The notes: generated from the sequence alone by a model not told the origin. A stretch of 25,783 nt of DNA from Methanobacteriota archaeon (GCA_030606525.1 JAUWGG010000002.1:1-25783), one strand, 5' to 3'; counted from the first letter of the stretch, positions 15,196 to 23,424 are shown. Numbers and translations are program-made.

Positions 15196-16503
15196 ATGGA
15201 TGCTAAAATGAATGTGAAAATAAGTGGTGATGCGCTTTTCGTAAGAAATGCGGTTGAGAAGCATCACAAATTGTTTGAAAACTCTCTGCCTATGATCGCA
15301 TCAGAGAATTTGATAAGCCCTTTGGCAAGAGAGATGTTAGTAAGTGATTTTCACGATAGATATGCTGAGGGTGCTCCTGGAAAAAGATATTATCAGGGAA
15401 ATATCTATGTGGATGAAGTTGAATTAAAAACGATTGAGCTGGCAAAGAAATTGTTCAAAGCGGAATACGCTGATGTGCGTCCAATCTCAGGTACTGTTGC
15501 AAATCTAGGTATACTCTTTGGTCTGGCTAAGCCTGGTGATAAGATAACTACCTGCAATGTGTCAGATGGAGCGCACATAAGCACTGCAAAATTTGGAGCT
15601 GTGGGTGTCAGAGGATGCATTTCCGTACCTTACCCATGGGACGTTGAAAATATGAACCTTGATGTTGACAAGACGATAAAATTGCTCAAAGAAGTAAGAC
15701 CAAAAATCGCATTATTCGGCCGCTCAGTTTTTTTGTTCCCAACACCTTTGAAAGAATTGAGAGCGACGCTTGAGGAAATTGGATGTTATGTTTGGTACGA
15801 TGGTGCTCATGTGATGGGTCTTATCGCTGGTGGGAAATTTCAAGATCCTTTTAGGGAAGGAGCTGAAGTAATGAGCGGCAGCACACATAAAACCTTACCT
15901 GGACCTCAGCACGGCATAATCTTAGCCAATCCTCGAGATGAAAAAATGAGAACCAAGTTGTATTACGGTGTTTTTCCGGGAGTGTTGAGCAACCATCATT
16001 TACATGCCATGGCTGCACTGGCTATTGCTCTTGCTGAATATATCCAATTCGGAAAAGAATATGCAGCGCAGATCGTCAAAAATGCAAAAGCTTTGGGTCA
16101 AGCAATGTACGAGAGAGGATTTAACGTGTTATGTGAGCATATTGGATTCACTGAATCACATACCCTTGCAGTAGATGTTTCAAAGATCGGTGGTGGTGCG
16201 GAAGTCGTGGAAGATCTAGAAAGAGCGAATATCATAACGAACAAAAACCTTATGCCCTGGGACGATGTCAGCATGGCAATGAACCCAACTGGGATACGAT
16301 TGGGTGTTCAAGAATTAACGCGAATTGGTATGAAGGAAGGGGAAATGCGAGAAGTTGCAGAGCTCCTTAAAAAGGTGGCAATCGATAAGAAAAGGCCTGA
16401 AGTGGTGAAAAAGGAAGTAATCGAACTTAAGCGCGGTTTCAATAGGATCCATTATTGTTTTAATGAGGATGTAGAAGCTTATAAATACTACAAATTGGTA
16501 TAA
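15196..16503 (+). CDS. glyA: Serine hydroxymethyltransferase
   Basis: 435-residue PLP enzyme that interconverts serine and glycine with transfer of a one-carbon unit to a tetrahydrofolate- or tetrahydromethanopterin-type carrier. The PLP lysine is K232 in SGSTHKTLPGPQHG; D202 and H205 in YDGAHVMG hold the cofactor ring; the N-terminal PMIASENLIS is the family's substrate region. Length matches the archaeal form. A TATA-like TTTTTAAT (15159-15166) lies about 30 bases before the ATG, so the transcript is probably leaderless or nearly so. It is transcribed divergently from the tRNA-Lys gene. Confidence 0.95.
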   Translation: MDAKMNVKISGDALFVRNAVEKHHKLFENSLPMIASENLISPLAREMLVSDFHDRYAEGAPGKRYYQGNIYVDEVELKTIELAKKLFKAEYADVRPISGTVANLGILFGLAKPGDKITTCNVSDGAHISTAKFGAVGVRGCISVPYPWDVENMNLDVDKTIKLLKEVRPKIALFGRSVFLFPTPLKELRATLEEIGCYVWYDGAHVMGLIAGGKFQDPFREGAEVMSGSTHKTLPGPQHGIILANPRDEKMRTKLYYGVFPGVLSNHHLHAMAALAIALAEYIQFGKEYAAQIVKNAKALGQAMYERGFNVLCEHIGFTESHTLAVDVSKIGGGAEVVEDLERANIITNKNLMPWDDVSMAMNPTGIRLGVQELTRIGMKEGEMREVAELLKKVAIDKKRPEVVKKEVIELKRGFNRIHYCFNEDVEAYKYYKLV

Positions 16504-16544
16504 AAATCGATTGAAATCAGACTGAAAGTAGAAAATATTATTAG

Positions 16545-16573
16545 GGCAGGATATATGTAGCTTTAAACCTGCC
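16545..16573. promoter_or_regulatory. Inverted repeat enclosing a TATA-like stretch upstream of the coiled-coil gene
   Basis: GGCAGG (16545-16550) and CCTGCC (16568-16573) are perfect arms around 17 AT-rich bases that include ATATATG and CTTTAAA. Transcription from this TATA would start near 16580, before the GAGAGGT site of the next gene. The arms could be an operator, or a hairpin ending glyA transcripts. Confidence 0.35.
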
Positions 16574-16606
16574 AACTAAAATCATAATAGAGAGGTCGAG
16601 TGATCT

Positions 16607-17473
16607 ATGGTATTACTTGAAGATCTTCGAAAGAAGAGAAAACGATACGACATCGAAGCAGATAGACATAAGAAGAAAAGAGATGAGCTCAACACAGAAT
16701 CAAGAAGGTGGATTGAACAGCGAGACAAGTTGAACGCCAAAGCCAGGGACCTGATCGAAAAGGCAAGACTGCATAGAGTTACGAGAGATGAACTAAATGA
16801 TAAAGTAAAGCAGACTAAGAAAGACAGAGATGAATGGAACAAAAGAGTCGGGGAGCTGAGAGAAGAAATTGGCAAATTAAAAAGAAAGAAATTATCGAAA
16901 AATGGCGTGTCAATAGAGAGATTAAGAAGAGAACTTAAAATGCTGGAATTCAAGCAGATGACATCAGTATTGAGCGTAGATAAAGAGAGGGAACTGATCG
17001 AAATCCTATCTAAACTTCAATCGGAAATAGAAGAGATGGAGAAAACCCTTGAGCAGGATGAAGAAATGAAACGAATGATTAAAGAACTGCAGGATGTGAA
17101 AGAAAAAGCAGAAGAATGCCATAGACTTGTTGAAGGGATGGCTGAGAACGCTCAAAACGAGCATGCCGATATGATGGAAGCATACGATGATGGAGACAGA
17201 GTTAGAAAAGAAGCAGATGAGTGTCAAGAGAGATTCATCAAAAGTAAAACCTTGGCTGATGAGGAGCATAAAAAACACATAGAATTCATTCGAATGGTTT
17301 ATGACTTCGACAAGATCATCTCTGGATTGAATGCAAAAGAACGAAGAGCGAGGAAGGAAGAAGAAGATACATTGGCTAGGAAAGAAGCAGAAGATGTATA
17401 TGAGCGGTTCAAACGTGGGGAGAAGTTAAGCACTGAGGATATCCTTGCTTTACAGAAATCGGGTTACTTATGA
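16607..17473 (+). CDS. COG1340-type archaeal coiled-coil protein
   Basis: 288 residues, almost entirely charged and helical with long heptad stretches (about 5-215), then a conserved C-terminal end that reads YERFKRGEKLSTEDILALQKSG. That ending and the overall build match the archaeal COG1340 coiled-coil family, which has been compared to the eukaryotic Bfr1 nuclear segregation/ribosome-associated protein. There is no membrane segment or enzyme motif. The ATG has GAGGT about 10 bases upstream. The exact role is unknown; an association with ribosomes or RNA is a family-level suggestion only. It lies upstream of srp54 but a separate promoter and small RNA lie between. Confidence 0.75.
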   Translation: MVLLEDLRKKRKRYDIEADRHKKKRDELNTESRRWIEQRDKLNAKARDLIEKARLHRVTRDELNDKVKQTKKDRDEWNKRVGELREEIGKLKRKKLSKNGVSIERLRRELKMLEFKQMTSVLSVDKERELIEILSKLQSEIEEMEKTLEQDEEMKRMIKELQDVKEKAEECHRLVEGMAENAQNEHADMMEAYDDGDRVRKEADECQERFIKSKTLADEEHKKHIEFIRMVYDFDKIISGLNAKERRARKEEEDTLARKEAEDVYERFKRGEKLSTEDILALQKSGYL

Positions 17474-17521
17474 AGTGCCAGTATTTCATGTTAACAGCTA
17501 TAATACGAAATTCAATCAAAA

Positions 17522-17531
17522 TCTATATATA
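17522..17531 (+). promoter_or_regulatory. Strong TATA box for the candidate small RNA
   Basis: TCTATATATA preceded by A-rich CAAAA (BRE-like). Its centre is about 27 bases before G17553, the first base of the predicted RNA fold, which is the standard archaeal spacing. Confidence 0.6.
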
Positions 17532-17552
17532 GGAGAAAAAACATATAACAAT

Positions 17553-17627
17553 GGGGAGAATTTTCGGGCTAGTTGGTTAGAGTGCATCCCATCCCTTCTG
17601 ACAAGGCTAGCCCACTTCCCTTTTTTT
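17553..17627 (+). ncRNA. Candidate structured small RNA of unknown class
   Basis: An independent short transcription unit of about 70-75 bases. A TATA box lies about 27 bases upstream and a T7 tract (17621-17627) ends it. GGGGAG (17553-17558) pairs with CTTCCC (17615-17620), and inside it GGGCTAG (17566-17572) pairs perfectly with CTAGCCC (17607-17613). A CCTT/AAGG stem (17594-17606) may form in the apex. AGTTGGTTAGAGTGC resembles a tRNA D-arm, but there is no T-arm or TTCGAAT, so it is not a normal tRNA. The frame passing through has no start signal. It lies between the COG1340 gene and srp54. It could be a novel regulatory RNA or a degenerate tRNA. Confidence 0.55.
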
Positions 17628-17690
17628 CTATATGATTTTTTAGAACGATAACTGTGGATTGCACAAGTTTAACATCGTGGCGAGCGAGAA

Positions 17691-17715
17691 ATCCCACATG
17701 CTTTAGCGGTGGGAT
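17691..17715. repeat. IS200/IS605-type end hairpin
   Basis: ATCCCAC (17691-17697) and GTGGGAT (17709-17715) form a perfect 7-bp stem. Its GCTTTAGCGGTGGG core is identical to that of the IscB left-end hairpin. It is probably one end of the TnpB-element relic that follows. Confidence 0.6.
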
Positions 17716-17787
17716 GAGAGCGAGCACTTTCACCGACCCCATAGAAAGATATATATCCAGCTAACCTATGTTACCTTTCATAGGGCG

Positions 17788-17910
17788 GGGCACGCCCGAA
17801 TATACGCCTTTGGACATCAAGACCTCCGTAACCCTCGCAAGAGGAGACCGAGTCTGGTGGATGAATTAGGAATCCCGCATCCATTTATGGGTGGGAGTAT
17901 GTCACTAAAG
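17788..17910 (+). pseudogene. TnpB-element 3' remnant with right-end RNA scaffold
   Basis: Read in frame from 17788, the sequence gives GHARIYAFGHQDLRNPRKRR and then PSLVDELGIPHPFMGGS, which I take as the tail of an IS200/IS605 TnpB protein, with no upstream catalytic domains. Such tails overlap the right end of the element, where the omega-RNA is encoded. Consistent with that, CCTC-GCAA-GAGG (within 17832-17846) forms a tetraloop hairpin, and a terminal hairpin TCCC...GGGA (17873-17896) follows. With the hairpin at 17691 this gives a roughly 220-bp deletion derivative or MITE-like unit. The frame stays open to 17958 across the srp54 start. Identification of the tail is from memory of the family, so certainty is moderate. 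Confidence 0.5.
17873..17896 (+). repeat. Right-end hairpin of the TnpB remnant
   Basis: Outer TCCC/GGGA and inner CCA/TGG arms enclose a short AT loop, with internal mismatches. In TnpB elements the guide part of the omega-RNA begins just beyond this end, here at about 17900-17920, immediately before srp54. Confidence 0.45.
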
Positions 17911-17939
17911 CTCAAGATCAATAGGCAAAAAGGTATACC

Positions 17940-19274
17940 ATGGTACTGGAAGGATTAGGCAGTTCGTTGCGCTACACCCTGCGAAAGATAGTTAACGCTT
18001 CCCACATCGATAAAAATCTTATAAAGGAGGTTGTCAGGGATATACAAAGAGCGCTGCTCCAAGCTGATGTGAACGTTAAACTTGCTTTAGAGTTAACGAG
18101 GGAAGTGGAACGAAGAGCGCTGAGTGAGAAACCTCCCGCTGGTATGAGCTCCCGCGAGCACGTCATTAAGATAATCGGTGAAGAATTGGTCAATATTTTG
18201 GGTGAGCCTAAAGCGATCAAACTTCAAAAACAAACCATCATGATGGTCGGTCTATATGGACAGGGGAAGACCACCACTGCTGGGAAACTAGCAAGATATC
18301 TGCAGAAGAAAGGATTGAGTGTGGGGCTTGTGGCAACAGATATTCACAGACCTGCTGCTTATGATCAGCTCAGTCAAATAGCAAAATCGATAAATGTACC
18401 AATCTACGGCGATCCAGATGAAAAAAAGGCATCGAAGATAGTGAAGCAAGCGTTGAAAAAGCTGAAAGGAGTTGATGTGATAATAATAGACACATCTGGT
18501 CGACATTCTTTGGAATCTGACCTTATCGACGAGATCAAAGAAGTGGCAAAAATAGCCAAGCCAGATGAGAGTATTCTGGTGCTCGATTCGACGATCGGGC
18601 AACAAGCTGGCCCCCAAGCAAAAGCATTTCACGACGCTGTTGGCATTAACGGTATTATCTTCACAAAATTAGACGGTACAGCAAAAGGCGGAGGTGCACT
18701 GAGTGCTGTTTCGGAGATCGGGGCATCAGTGATATTCATAGGGACTGGGGAGCATCTTGATGATCTTGAGAAGTTTGAACCTCAGCGATTCGTGTCAAGA
18801 CTATTGGGGATGGGGGATATCCAAACCCTTCTTGAAAAAGCGCAGGAAGTTATGGACGAGGGGAAAGCTGAGGAAACAGCTAAAAAAATGTTATCTGGAC
18901 GATTCAATCTTAAAGATATGCGCGACCAGATGGAGATGCTCACGCAAATGGGACCTCTTAAAAAGCTCATGGGGATGATACCCGGTTTCCCTGCTGATCT
19001 ATCCCAGGATGATCTAACTGAAACTCAGAAACGGTTGAAGACGTTCGAAGTGATCATGGATTCGATGACCAACGAGGAATTGGAGAATCCAAAACTCATT
19101 AAATCCTCGAGAATATCAAGGATCTCACGAGGAAGCGGCACAGATGCGAAAGATGTTAGAACGCTCTTAAAGCAATACAACATGTCGAAAAAGGCAATAA
19201 AGGGCTTAGCGGGTAATAGGAAGATGCGCAGGAAGCTGATGAAGCAGCTGCAAGCTGGTGATTTTGGAGCTTGA
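17940..19274 (+). CDS. srp54: Signal recognition particle protein SRP54
   Basis: 444-residue GTPase that binds signal peptides on nascent chains and delivers ribosomes to the membrane with SRP RNA and FtsY. The N domain spans 1-95; G1 is GLYGQGKTTTAGKLA (104-118), G3 is DTSGRHSLESDL, G4 is TKLDGTAKGGG; the Met-rich M domain runs from about 300 (QMEMLTQMGPLKKLMGMIPG) to the basic end KMRRKLMKQLQ. G1 differs slightly from the usual GLQGSGKTT, and G3 has Ser for Ala, but all contact residues remain. The start matches the family N-terminus. The TnpB remnant ends about 30 bases upstream, so promoter and leader may have been reshaped by it. The TrmY fusion gene follows 4 bases after the stop. Confidence 0.97.
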   Translation: MVLEGLGSSLRYTLRKIVNASHIDKNLIKEVVRDIQRALLQADVNVKLALELTREVERRALSEKPPAGMSSREHVIKIIGEELVNILGEPKAIKLQKQTIMMVGLYGQGKTTTAGKLARYLQKKGLSVGLVATDIHRPAAYDQLSQIAKSINVPIYGDPDEKKASKIVKQALKKLKGVDVIIIDTSGRHSLESDLIDEIKEVAKIAKPDESILVLDSTIGQQAGPQAKAFHDAVGINGIIFTKLDGTAKGGGALSAVSEIGASVIFIGTGEHLDDLEKFEPQRFVSRLLGMGDIQTLLEKAQEVMDEGKAEETAKKMLSGRFNLKDMRDQMEMLTQMGPLKKLMGMIPGFPADLSQDDLTETQKRLKTFEVIMDSMTNEELENPKLIKSSRISRISRGSGTDAKDVRTLLKQYNMSKKAIKGLAGNRKMRRKLMKQLQAGDFGA

Positions 19275-19278
19275 AGGT

Positions 19279-20235
19279 ATGCGCCGTTTCATCGTGATAG
19301 GGCATCGTGTAGCAACATCAGGAGATTTCAATTTGAACGATCTGTGTGGTTCAGCTGGACGACTGGACATATTGCTGCGATGCATAAATTCATCCTTTTT
19401 TCTTTCCCATGCGATAAGGAGAGATGTTGAACTCTTTTTAATCTTGAAAGGTGAACCACATCCACCAAGAACCATAAGGGTGAACGGCAGGGAAATCAAA
19501 TACCTCAACCCGGATGAAAGAAGTACAGCAGCTTTGATAAGAAATGCGCTCTTGAAGAAGCTTGACGGAGAAGTAAGAAGCACACCTGGGATATATATTT
19601 CCAAAAGAAATTTTGAAGATGTGATTGAAGAAGTGGCCAAAACACAGTTGATCTATCTAAAGGAAGATGGTGAGAATATAAAAGATGTTAAAATTAAAGA
19701 TAATGCAACTTTCGTATTGAGCGACGATAGGAATTTAAATGAGGAGGAGGAGAGCATCTTAGAAAAATATAATGCTCATAAAGTGAGCTTAGGTCCGCTC
19801 GATCTTCACACAGACCACTGCATTATCTTGGTTCATAACGAGATGGATAGAAGAGATAAATTGCACGAGGATAAAATAATTCAGTTCGAATCGACTGACT
19901 TTGGCAAAGTGGTCATCGATGGAAGAACCTATGGAGATGTGTTAATAGCGAATAATGAAGTCGTCCCAAGGAATAAAGGTTTTTTGAGAAGGGTATTTGG
20001 TACAAGCCATAAGATAAGCGAAGAGGAAATCGAAAGATTGCTTGAGGGAGATGTTGAGGTTATAGTAATAGGAACTGGACAATCTGGTGTACTTTTTGTT
20101 GATTCGCAGATAATAGAGAAAATAAAGAGCGCAAATGTTGAATTGGTAGTGGCAAAAACACCCGAAGCAATAAAACTTTTTAATTCCCTTGCTAAAGAAA
20201 AGAAGGTGAATGCATTAATCCACACAACCTGCTGA
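19279..20235 (+). CDS. trmY: TrmY tRNA methyltransferase fused to an Mth938-like domain
   Basis: 318 residues in two parts. Residues 1 to about 195 are TrmY, the SPOUT enzyme that methylates N1 of pseudouridine-54 in archaeal tRNA T-loops using S-adenosylmethionine; hallmarks are RRFIVIGHRVATSGDFNLND, LCGSAGRLDILLRCINSSFF, PPRTIRV and GPLDLHTDHCIILVHNEMDR. Residues about 198-318 form an Mth938-like (DUF498/AAMDC) domain: IIQFESTDFGKVVIDGRTYG, VIVIGTGQSGVLF, a central helix, and a Cys-terminal end. The ATG at 19279 fits the TrmY N-terminus; an in-frame GTG at 19258 would overlap srp54. The 4-base gap after srp54 implies one operon. There is no internal stop between the domains. The combined role of the second domain is unknown. 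Confidence 0.88.
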   Translation: MRRFIVIGHRVATSGDFNLNDLCGSAGRLDILLRCINSSFFLSHAIRRDVELFLILKGEPHPPRTIRVNGREIKYLNPDERSTAALIRNALLKKLDGEVRSTPGIYISKRNFEDVIEEVAKTQLIYLKEDGENIKDVKIKDNATFVLSDDRNLNEEEESILEKYNAHKVSLGPLDLHTDHCIILVHNEMDRRDKLHEDKIIQFESTDFGKVVIDGRTYGDVLIANNEVVPRNKGFLRRVFGTSHKISEEEIERLLEGDVEVIVIGTGQSGVLFVDSQIIEKIKSANVELVVAKTPEAIKLFNSLAKEKKVNALIHTTC

Positions 20236-20248
20236 ACAACCGAAAAAG

Positions 20249-20255
20249 CTTTTTA
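20249..20255 (+). promoter_or_regulatory. TATA box for the ABC transporter operon
   Basis: CTTTTTA preceded by the BRE-like CGAAAAAG. Transcription would start near 20280, only a few bases before the ATG at 20286, which lacks a ribosome site; the mRNA is probably leaderless. Confidence 0.45.
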
Positions 20256-20285
20256 CTAAACAAAATATACCACACGAGATAGCTC

Positions 20286-21227
20286 ATGATAAGAACACAT
20301 GGTCTGACAAAGGTTTTTCACAGTTTCGGGAGCAAGGATGTTGTGGCCGTAGACCATATAGACTTTGATGTTGAGCGTGGAGACATTTTTGGTTTTTTGG
20401 GACCTAACGGAGCCGGTAAGACAACGACGATCCGAATGTTAACTGCTATTCTTTCCCCAACAAGTGGAACAGCAACTGTTGCAGGATACGATATCATCAA
20501 AGAACCGATGAAGGTGAAGCAGAACATGGGATTTATGCCCGAAACCCTTGGGTTCTATGATGAGATGAGGGCAATAGATCTGCTTGAGTTCTATGCAAAG
20601 TTCTACAAGATACCGAGATCGGAGAGGAGAAAAAGAGCTAAAGAATTGTTAAGATTAGTGGGACTTTCTAAAGTCGCATACAGAAGGGCAGGTGCTTATT
20701 CTCACGGGATGAGGAAAAGGTTGGCGCTAGCCCAGGCGATAATCAACGAGCCTGAACTGCTTATTTTAGATGAACCGACAGGAGGTCTTGACCCACAGGG
20801 TACCCAAAACTTCAGAGAGATGATTCACGACCTGCATAAAAGAGGAATTACTATCTTTCTTTCCTCACATATCTTACCAGAGATTCAACAGATTTGCAAT
20901 AAGGTCTGCATTTTAAATAAAAGCAAAGTGGTGGTAGTTGATACGATAGATAATCTCACTAAGACGATAAGGTCGAAGGTGGAAGCTCATATCGTCATTG
21001 AAGCCAATATGTTAAATGATGAAGTGCTGGAAGAGATAAGAAAAATAGATGGAGTTTTGGATGTCGAGCTAGATAATGGAAAGATCGATATCGTCACTAG
21101 AGGAGATATGGATATTTCACCCGACATCAACTCGCTGCTTGTAAATAAAGGTGTTCGGGTCAGAACCATTCAAACACAAGAACCAGATTTGGAAGAGATC
21201 TTTCTTTCTTTGACGAAAGGTGATTAA
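20286..21227 (+). CDS. ABC-2 type transporter ATP-binding protein
   Basis: 313-residue ABC ATPase. Walker A is GPNGAGKTTTIRML (about 39-52), the signature is YSHGMRKRLALAQA (LSGG replaced by YSHGM, common in this subgroup), Walker B is LLILDEPTGGLDPQG, with the switch His in LSSHILPE. A C-terminal extension of about 90 residues (from about 220) has the fold-like pattern of ABC-2 ATPases for export. It powers the permease encoded immediately downstream (stop TAA touches the next GTG). Substrate is not evident; ABC-2 systems export lipids, polysaccharides, drugs or peptides, or take part in NosDFY-like assembly. Confidence 0.9.
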   Translation: MIRTHGLTKVFHSFGSKDVVAVDHIDFDVERGDIFGFLGPNGAGKTTTIRMLTAILSPTSGTATVAGYDIIKEPMKVKQNMGFMPETLGFYDEMRAIDLLEFYAKFYKIPRSERRKRAKELLRLVGLSKVAYRRAGAYSHGMRKRLALAQAIINEPELLILDEPTGGLDPQGTQNFREMIHDLHKRGITIFLSSHILPEIQQICNKVCILNKSKVVVVDTIDNLTKTIRSKVEAHIVIEANMLNDEVLEEIRKIDGVLDVELDNGKIDIVTRGDMDISPDINSLLVNKGVRVRTIQTQEPDLEEIFLSLTKGD

Positions 21228-22145
21228 GTGGAAAAGGCTATTGATGCACGCAAAAGAGCTTCAAAGAGAACGAGTATTTTTGAAAAATTAAAAAATGATC
21301 TTTGGGGTGCAATGGTTGTTGCAGAAAGAGAGTTCTATGCTAGTTTAACGAATGTAAGGATGTTCATCATTGTAGTTTTGTTTGGATTAAGTATGTTACT
21401 ATATTCATATTACGATATTGAATATGCTTGGTTTGAGCGGACACCAGAAGAAGTTCTTGCACACGTTGCAGGATACATCATCGTCTCCATTGGTCCACTT
21501 ATTGCCATTATCTTGTCATTCGACAGCGTCACAAAAGAGAAATCTGGTAAATCCCTCGATTTATTGTTATCAAGACCTTTGAGTAAAAGAGCTGTTGCCT
21601 TTGGAAAATTTCTTGGTGTTACCACTGCAGTAGCACTACCAATAATGATATTGGCCCTTGTTGACATCTTTTGCATCAGTGCTCTTTTGAATTGGCAATT
21701 TCCATCCTTAAATGTGTTCATCGGTTTTTTAGCATTTACAATTCTACTTATATGTACATACGCACTGCTCCAATTGATTATTTCCACAATTGCAAAAACA
21801 AGTGGAACGGCAATCTTATCAGGAATAGGTCTGTGGCTTTTTTTCAATTTACTTTGGTTATTGGTGATATATATCACCTATATTATAAGTGGACCTATGG
21901 AAGATATCCCGTCAGATCCAATGTTGGCAATAATGTACATAATCCAAAGTGGAAAGTTTGATTACTTGATGCTTTTCAACCCTGGTGGTTTTATGGGAGG
22001 TTCTTTTAATCTGAACATCGGTATGCTAACTGGTTCAACACCATCAGGCATACCAATGTGGGCTCCAATGGCATCAATCATTCTATGGTTTATTCTTTCG
22101 TTCATAATTGCTATAGAGGTATTTAATAGAAAGGTAAACGCATAG
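21228..22145 (+). CDS. ABC-2 type transporter permease
   Basis: 305-residue membrane protein with about six helices. A soluble basic N-terminus (1-40) precedes a first helix near residue 45, then SFDSVTKEKSGKSLDLLLSR and PLSKRAVAFGKFLGV, the cytoplasmic coupling loop typical of NosY/ABC-2 permeases. The GTG start abuts the stop codon of the ATPase gene, so the two are translationally coupled and form one transporter. Substrate is unknown. A weak TATA-like element near 22196 suggests the reductase genes downstream have their own promoter. Confidence 0.85.
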   Translation: MEKAIDARKRASKRTSIFEKLKNDLWGAMVVAEREFYASLTNVRMFIIVVLFGLSMLLYSYYDIEYAWFERTPEEVLAHVAGYIIVSIGPLIAIILSFDSVTKEKSGKSLDLLLSRPLSKRAVAFGKFLGVTTAVALPIMILALVDIFCISALLNWQFPSLNVFIGFLAFTILLICTYALLQLIISTIAKTSGTAILSGIGLWLFFNLLWLLVIYITYIISGPMEDIPSDPMLAIMYIIQSGKFDYLMLFNPGGFMGGSFNLNIGMLTGSTPSGIPMWAPMASIILWFILSFIIAIEVFNRKVNA

Positions 22146-22257
22146 CTTACAACATCTCTTATCGCTTTCATTCTCATTGGGAAAAATCTTATTTCCATTA
22201 TACTGAAGTGAAAATTATATGAGCAATGAAAATAATACCTATATAAGAGGAAGACAA

Positions 22258-23409
22258 ATGGTATACGATGCGATCATAGTTGGCGCTGGACCTGCTGGAG
22301 GAATGGCTGCTAGACAAATATCTAAAGAAGGATATAAGGTTTTAGTTATTGATAGGAAAAAAGTTGTTGGTGTGCCAGTTCAATGCGGAGAAGGCATGAA
22401 CCATTTTGCTTTAGAAGAGAATGATTTGAAACCCAATGATAGTTGGATCAAAAAGAGAATGAAAGGAGTTAAATGTATTGTTCCAAACGGTAAGTTTTTT
22501 CACATTAACGAGCCAGGATATTCTATCGATAGAGCTAAATTTGACCAGTGGATAATGAATCATTCCTTGGACAATGGTACAGAACTCCTCCTAAATACTA
22601 GAGTGAATGGTATTGAAAAGAGGGGAGATAAATGGATGGCCAAAACCAAAAAGGCTGATTACGAGGGAAAAATATTGATTGGTGCAGATGGTTTTGCATC
22701 GAATGTTGCCAGATGGCTTGGTATTATGAAAAAAAGAGAATTTATTAAGGCTATAGAATACAAATTCAGATATGAAGATTTTGATTATCCCGAGGAAGAG
22801 CGGTTATGCGTATACTATGGTGAACGGTTCAATAAGGGATATGGTTGGGTCTTCCCGAGGGGGGATGAATGGAATGTTGGTGTTGGAGGATTTGAAAACA
22901 ATAAAGAAAAATTAAAGAATTTTCTTAAATTCGTAGGTGTTGATGGGGAAAAAAGGACAAAGGTTATTGCAGGTGTAGCACCACATCATTATGTTTTGAG
23001 TAATTTAACCAAAAATGGAGTTATGATCGTTGGCGACGCAGCAGGAATGACAAACCCAACATTTGGTGGCGGGATACATACTGCGCTATCAAGTGGCAGG
23101 ATTTCTGGTGAGGTTGCTTGTAAAGCATTAGAAGAGGAGAATCTCGGTCTTATCGAAGAATATAATACCCGAATGAAAAAAGAGCCTTATCTAAAACCAA
23201 TTGTACACAAATGCGCTGAGTATTTCAAAAAATGGACCGATGAGGACTTCAATTTCTTGGGAAATATGATGGAGGGGATTGATCAAAGCGAATTGACCAT
23301 TTTTAAGGGTTTTATTAAAATGCTTAAATACCCTAAATACTTCGCACGCTCAAGAGAACTCCTATTGGTCAAAAAAGCAATGCGAATCAATCAAAAATAC
23401 GGATGGTGA
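22258..23409 (+). CDS. Geranylgeranyl reductase family flavoprotein (copy 1)
   Basis: 383-residue FAD enzyme of the GGR family, which saturates isoprenoid double bonds, for example in archaeal ether lipids or quinone side chains. The Rossmann motif is IIVGAGPAGGMAARQIS; the GGR loop VVGVPVQCGEG carries the conserved Cys; the substrate signature is GYGWVFPRGDEWNVGVGG; the second FAD motif is GDAAGMTNPTFGGGIH. I start at the ATG at 22258: AAGAGGAAG precedes it, and it makes the protein exactly as long as copy 2 downstream. An in-frame ATG at 22219 would add 13 residues. A 15-base gap separates it from copy 2, so both are likely co-transcribed. The exact substrate cannot be read from sequence. 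Confidence 0.9.
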   Translation: MVYDAIIVGAGPAGGMAARQISKEGYKVLVIDRKKVVGVPVQCGEGMNHFALEENDLKPNDSWIKKRMKGVKCIVPNGKFFHINEPGYSIDRAKFDQWIMNHSLDNGTELLLNTRVNGIEKRGDKWMAKTKKADYEGKILIGADGFASNVARWLGIMKKREFIKAIEYKFRYEDFDYPEEERLCVYYGERFNKGYGWVFPRGDEWNVGVGGFENNKEKLKNFLKFVGVDGEKRTKVIAGVAPHHYVLSNLTKNGVMIVGDAAGMTNPTFGGGIHTALSSGRISGEVACKALEEENLGLIEEYNTRMKKEPYLKPIVHKCAEYFKKWTDEDFNFLGNMMEGIDQSELTIFKGFIKMLKYPKYFARSRELLLVKKAMRINQKYGW

Positions 23410-23424
23410 TATGGAAAGGATAAT

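Noticed and set aside
17553..17620. A tRNA gene at the small-RNA locus
   Set aside because: A D-arm-like AGTTGGTTAGAGTGC is present, but there is no T-arm, no TTCGAAT-like loop and no 7-bp anticodon arm with a proper U33. Kept as an RNA of unknown class.
17445..17651. 68-residue frame across the small-RNA region
   Set aside because: It starts inside the COG1340 gene, crosses the TATA box and the T-tract, and has no recognisable features.
17474..17939. SRP RNA next to srp54
   Set aside because: No helix 8 core motif (GGAAGGAGCAGC-like) was found and the candidate RNA is far too short.
18240..18275. Defective SRP54 GTPase because G1 reads GLYGQGKTT
   Set aside because: The GxxGxGKTT pattern is still satisfied and the other G motifs are intact, so this looks like ordinary variation.
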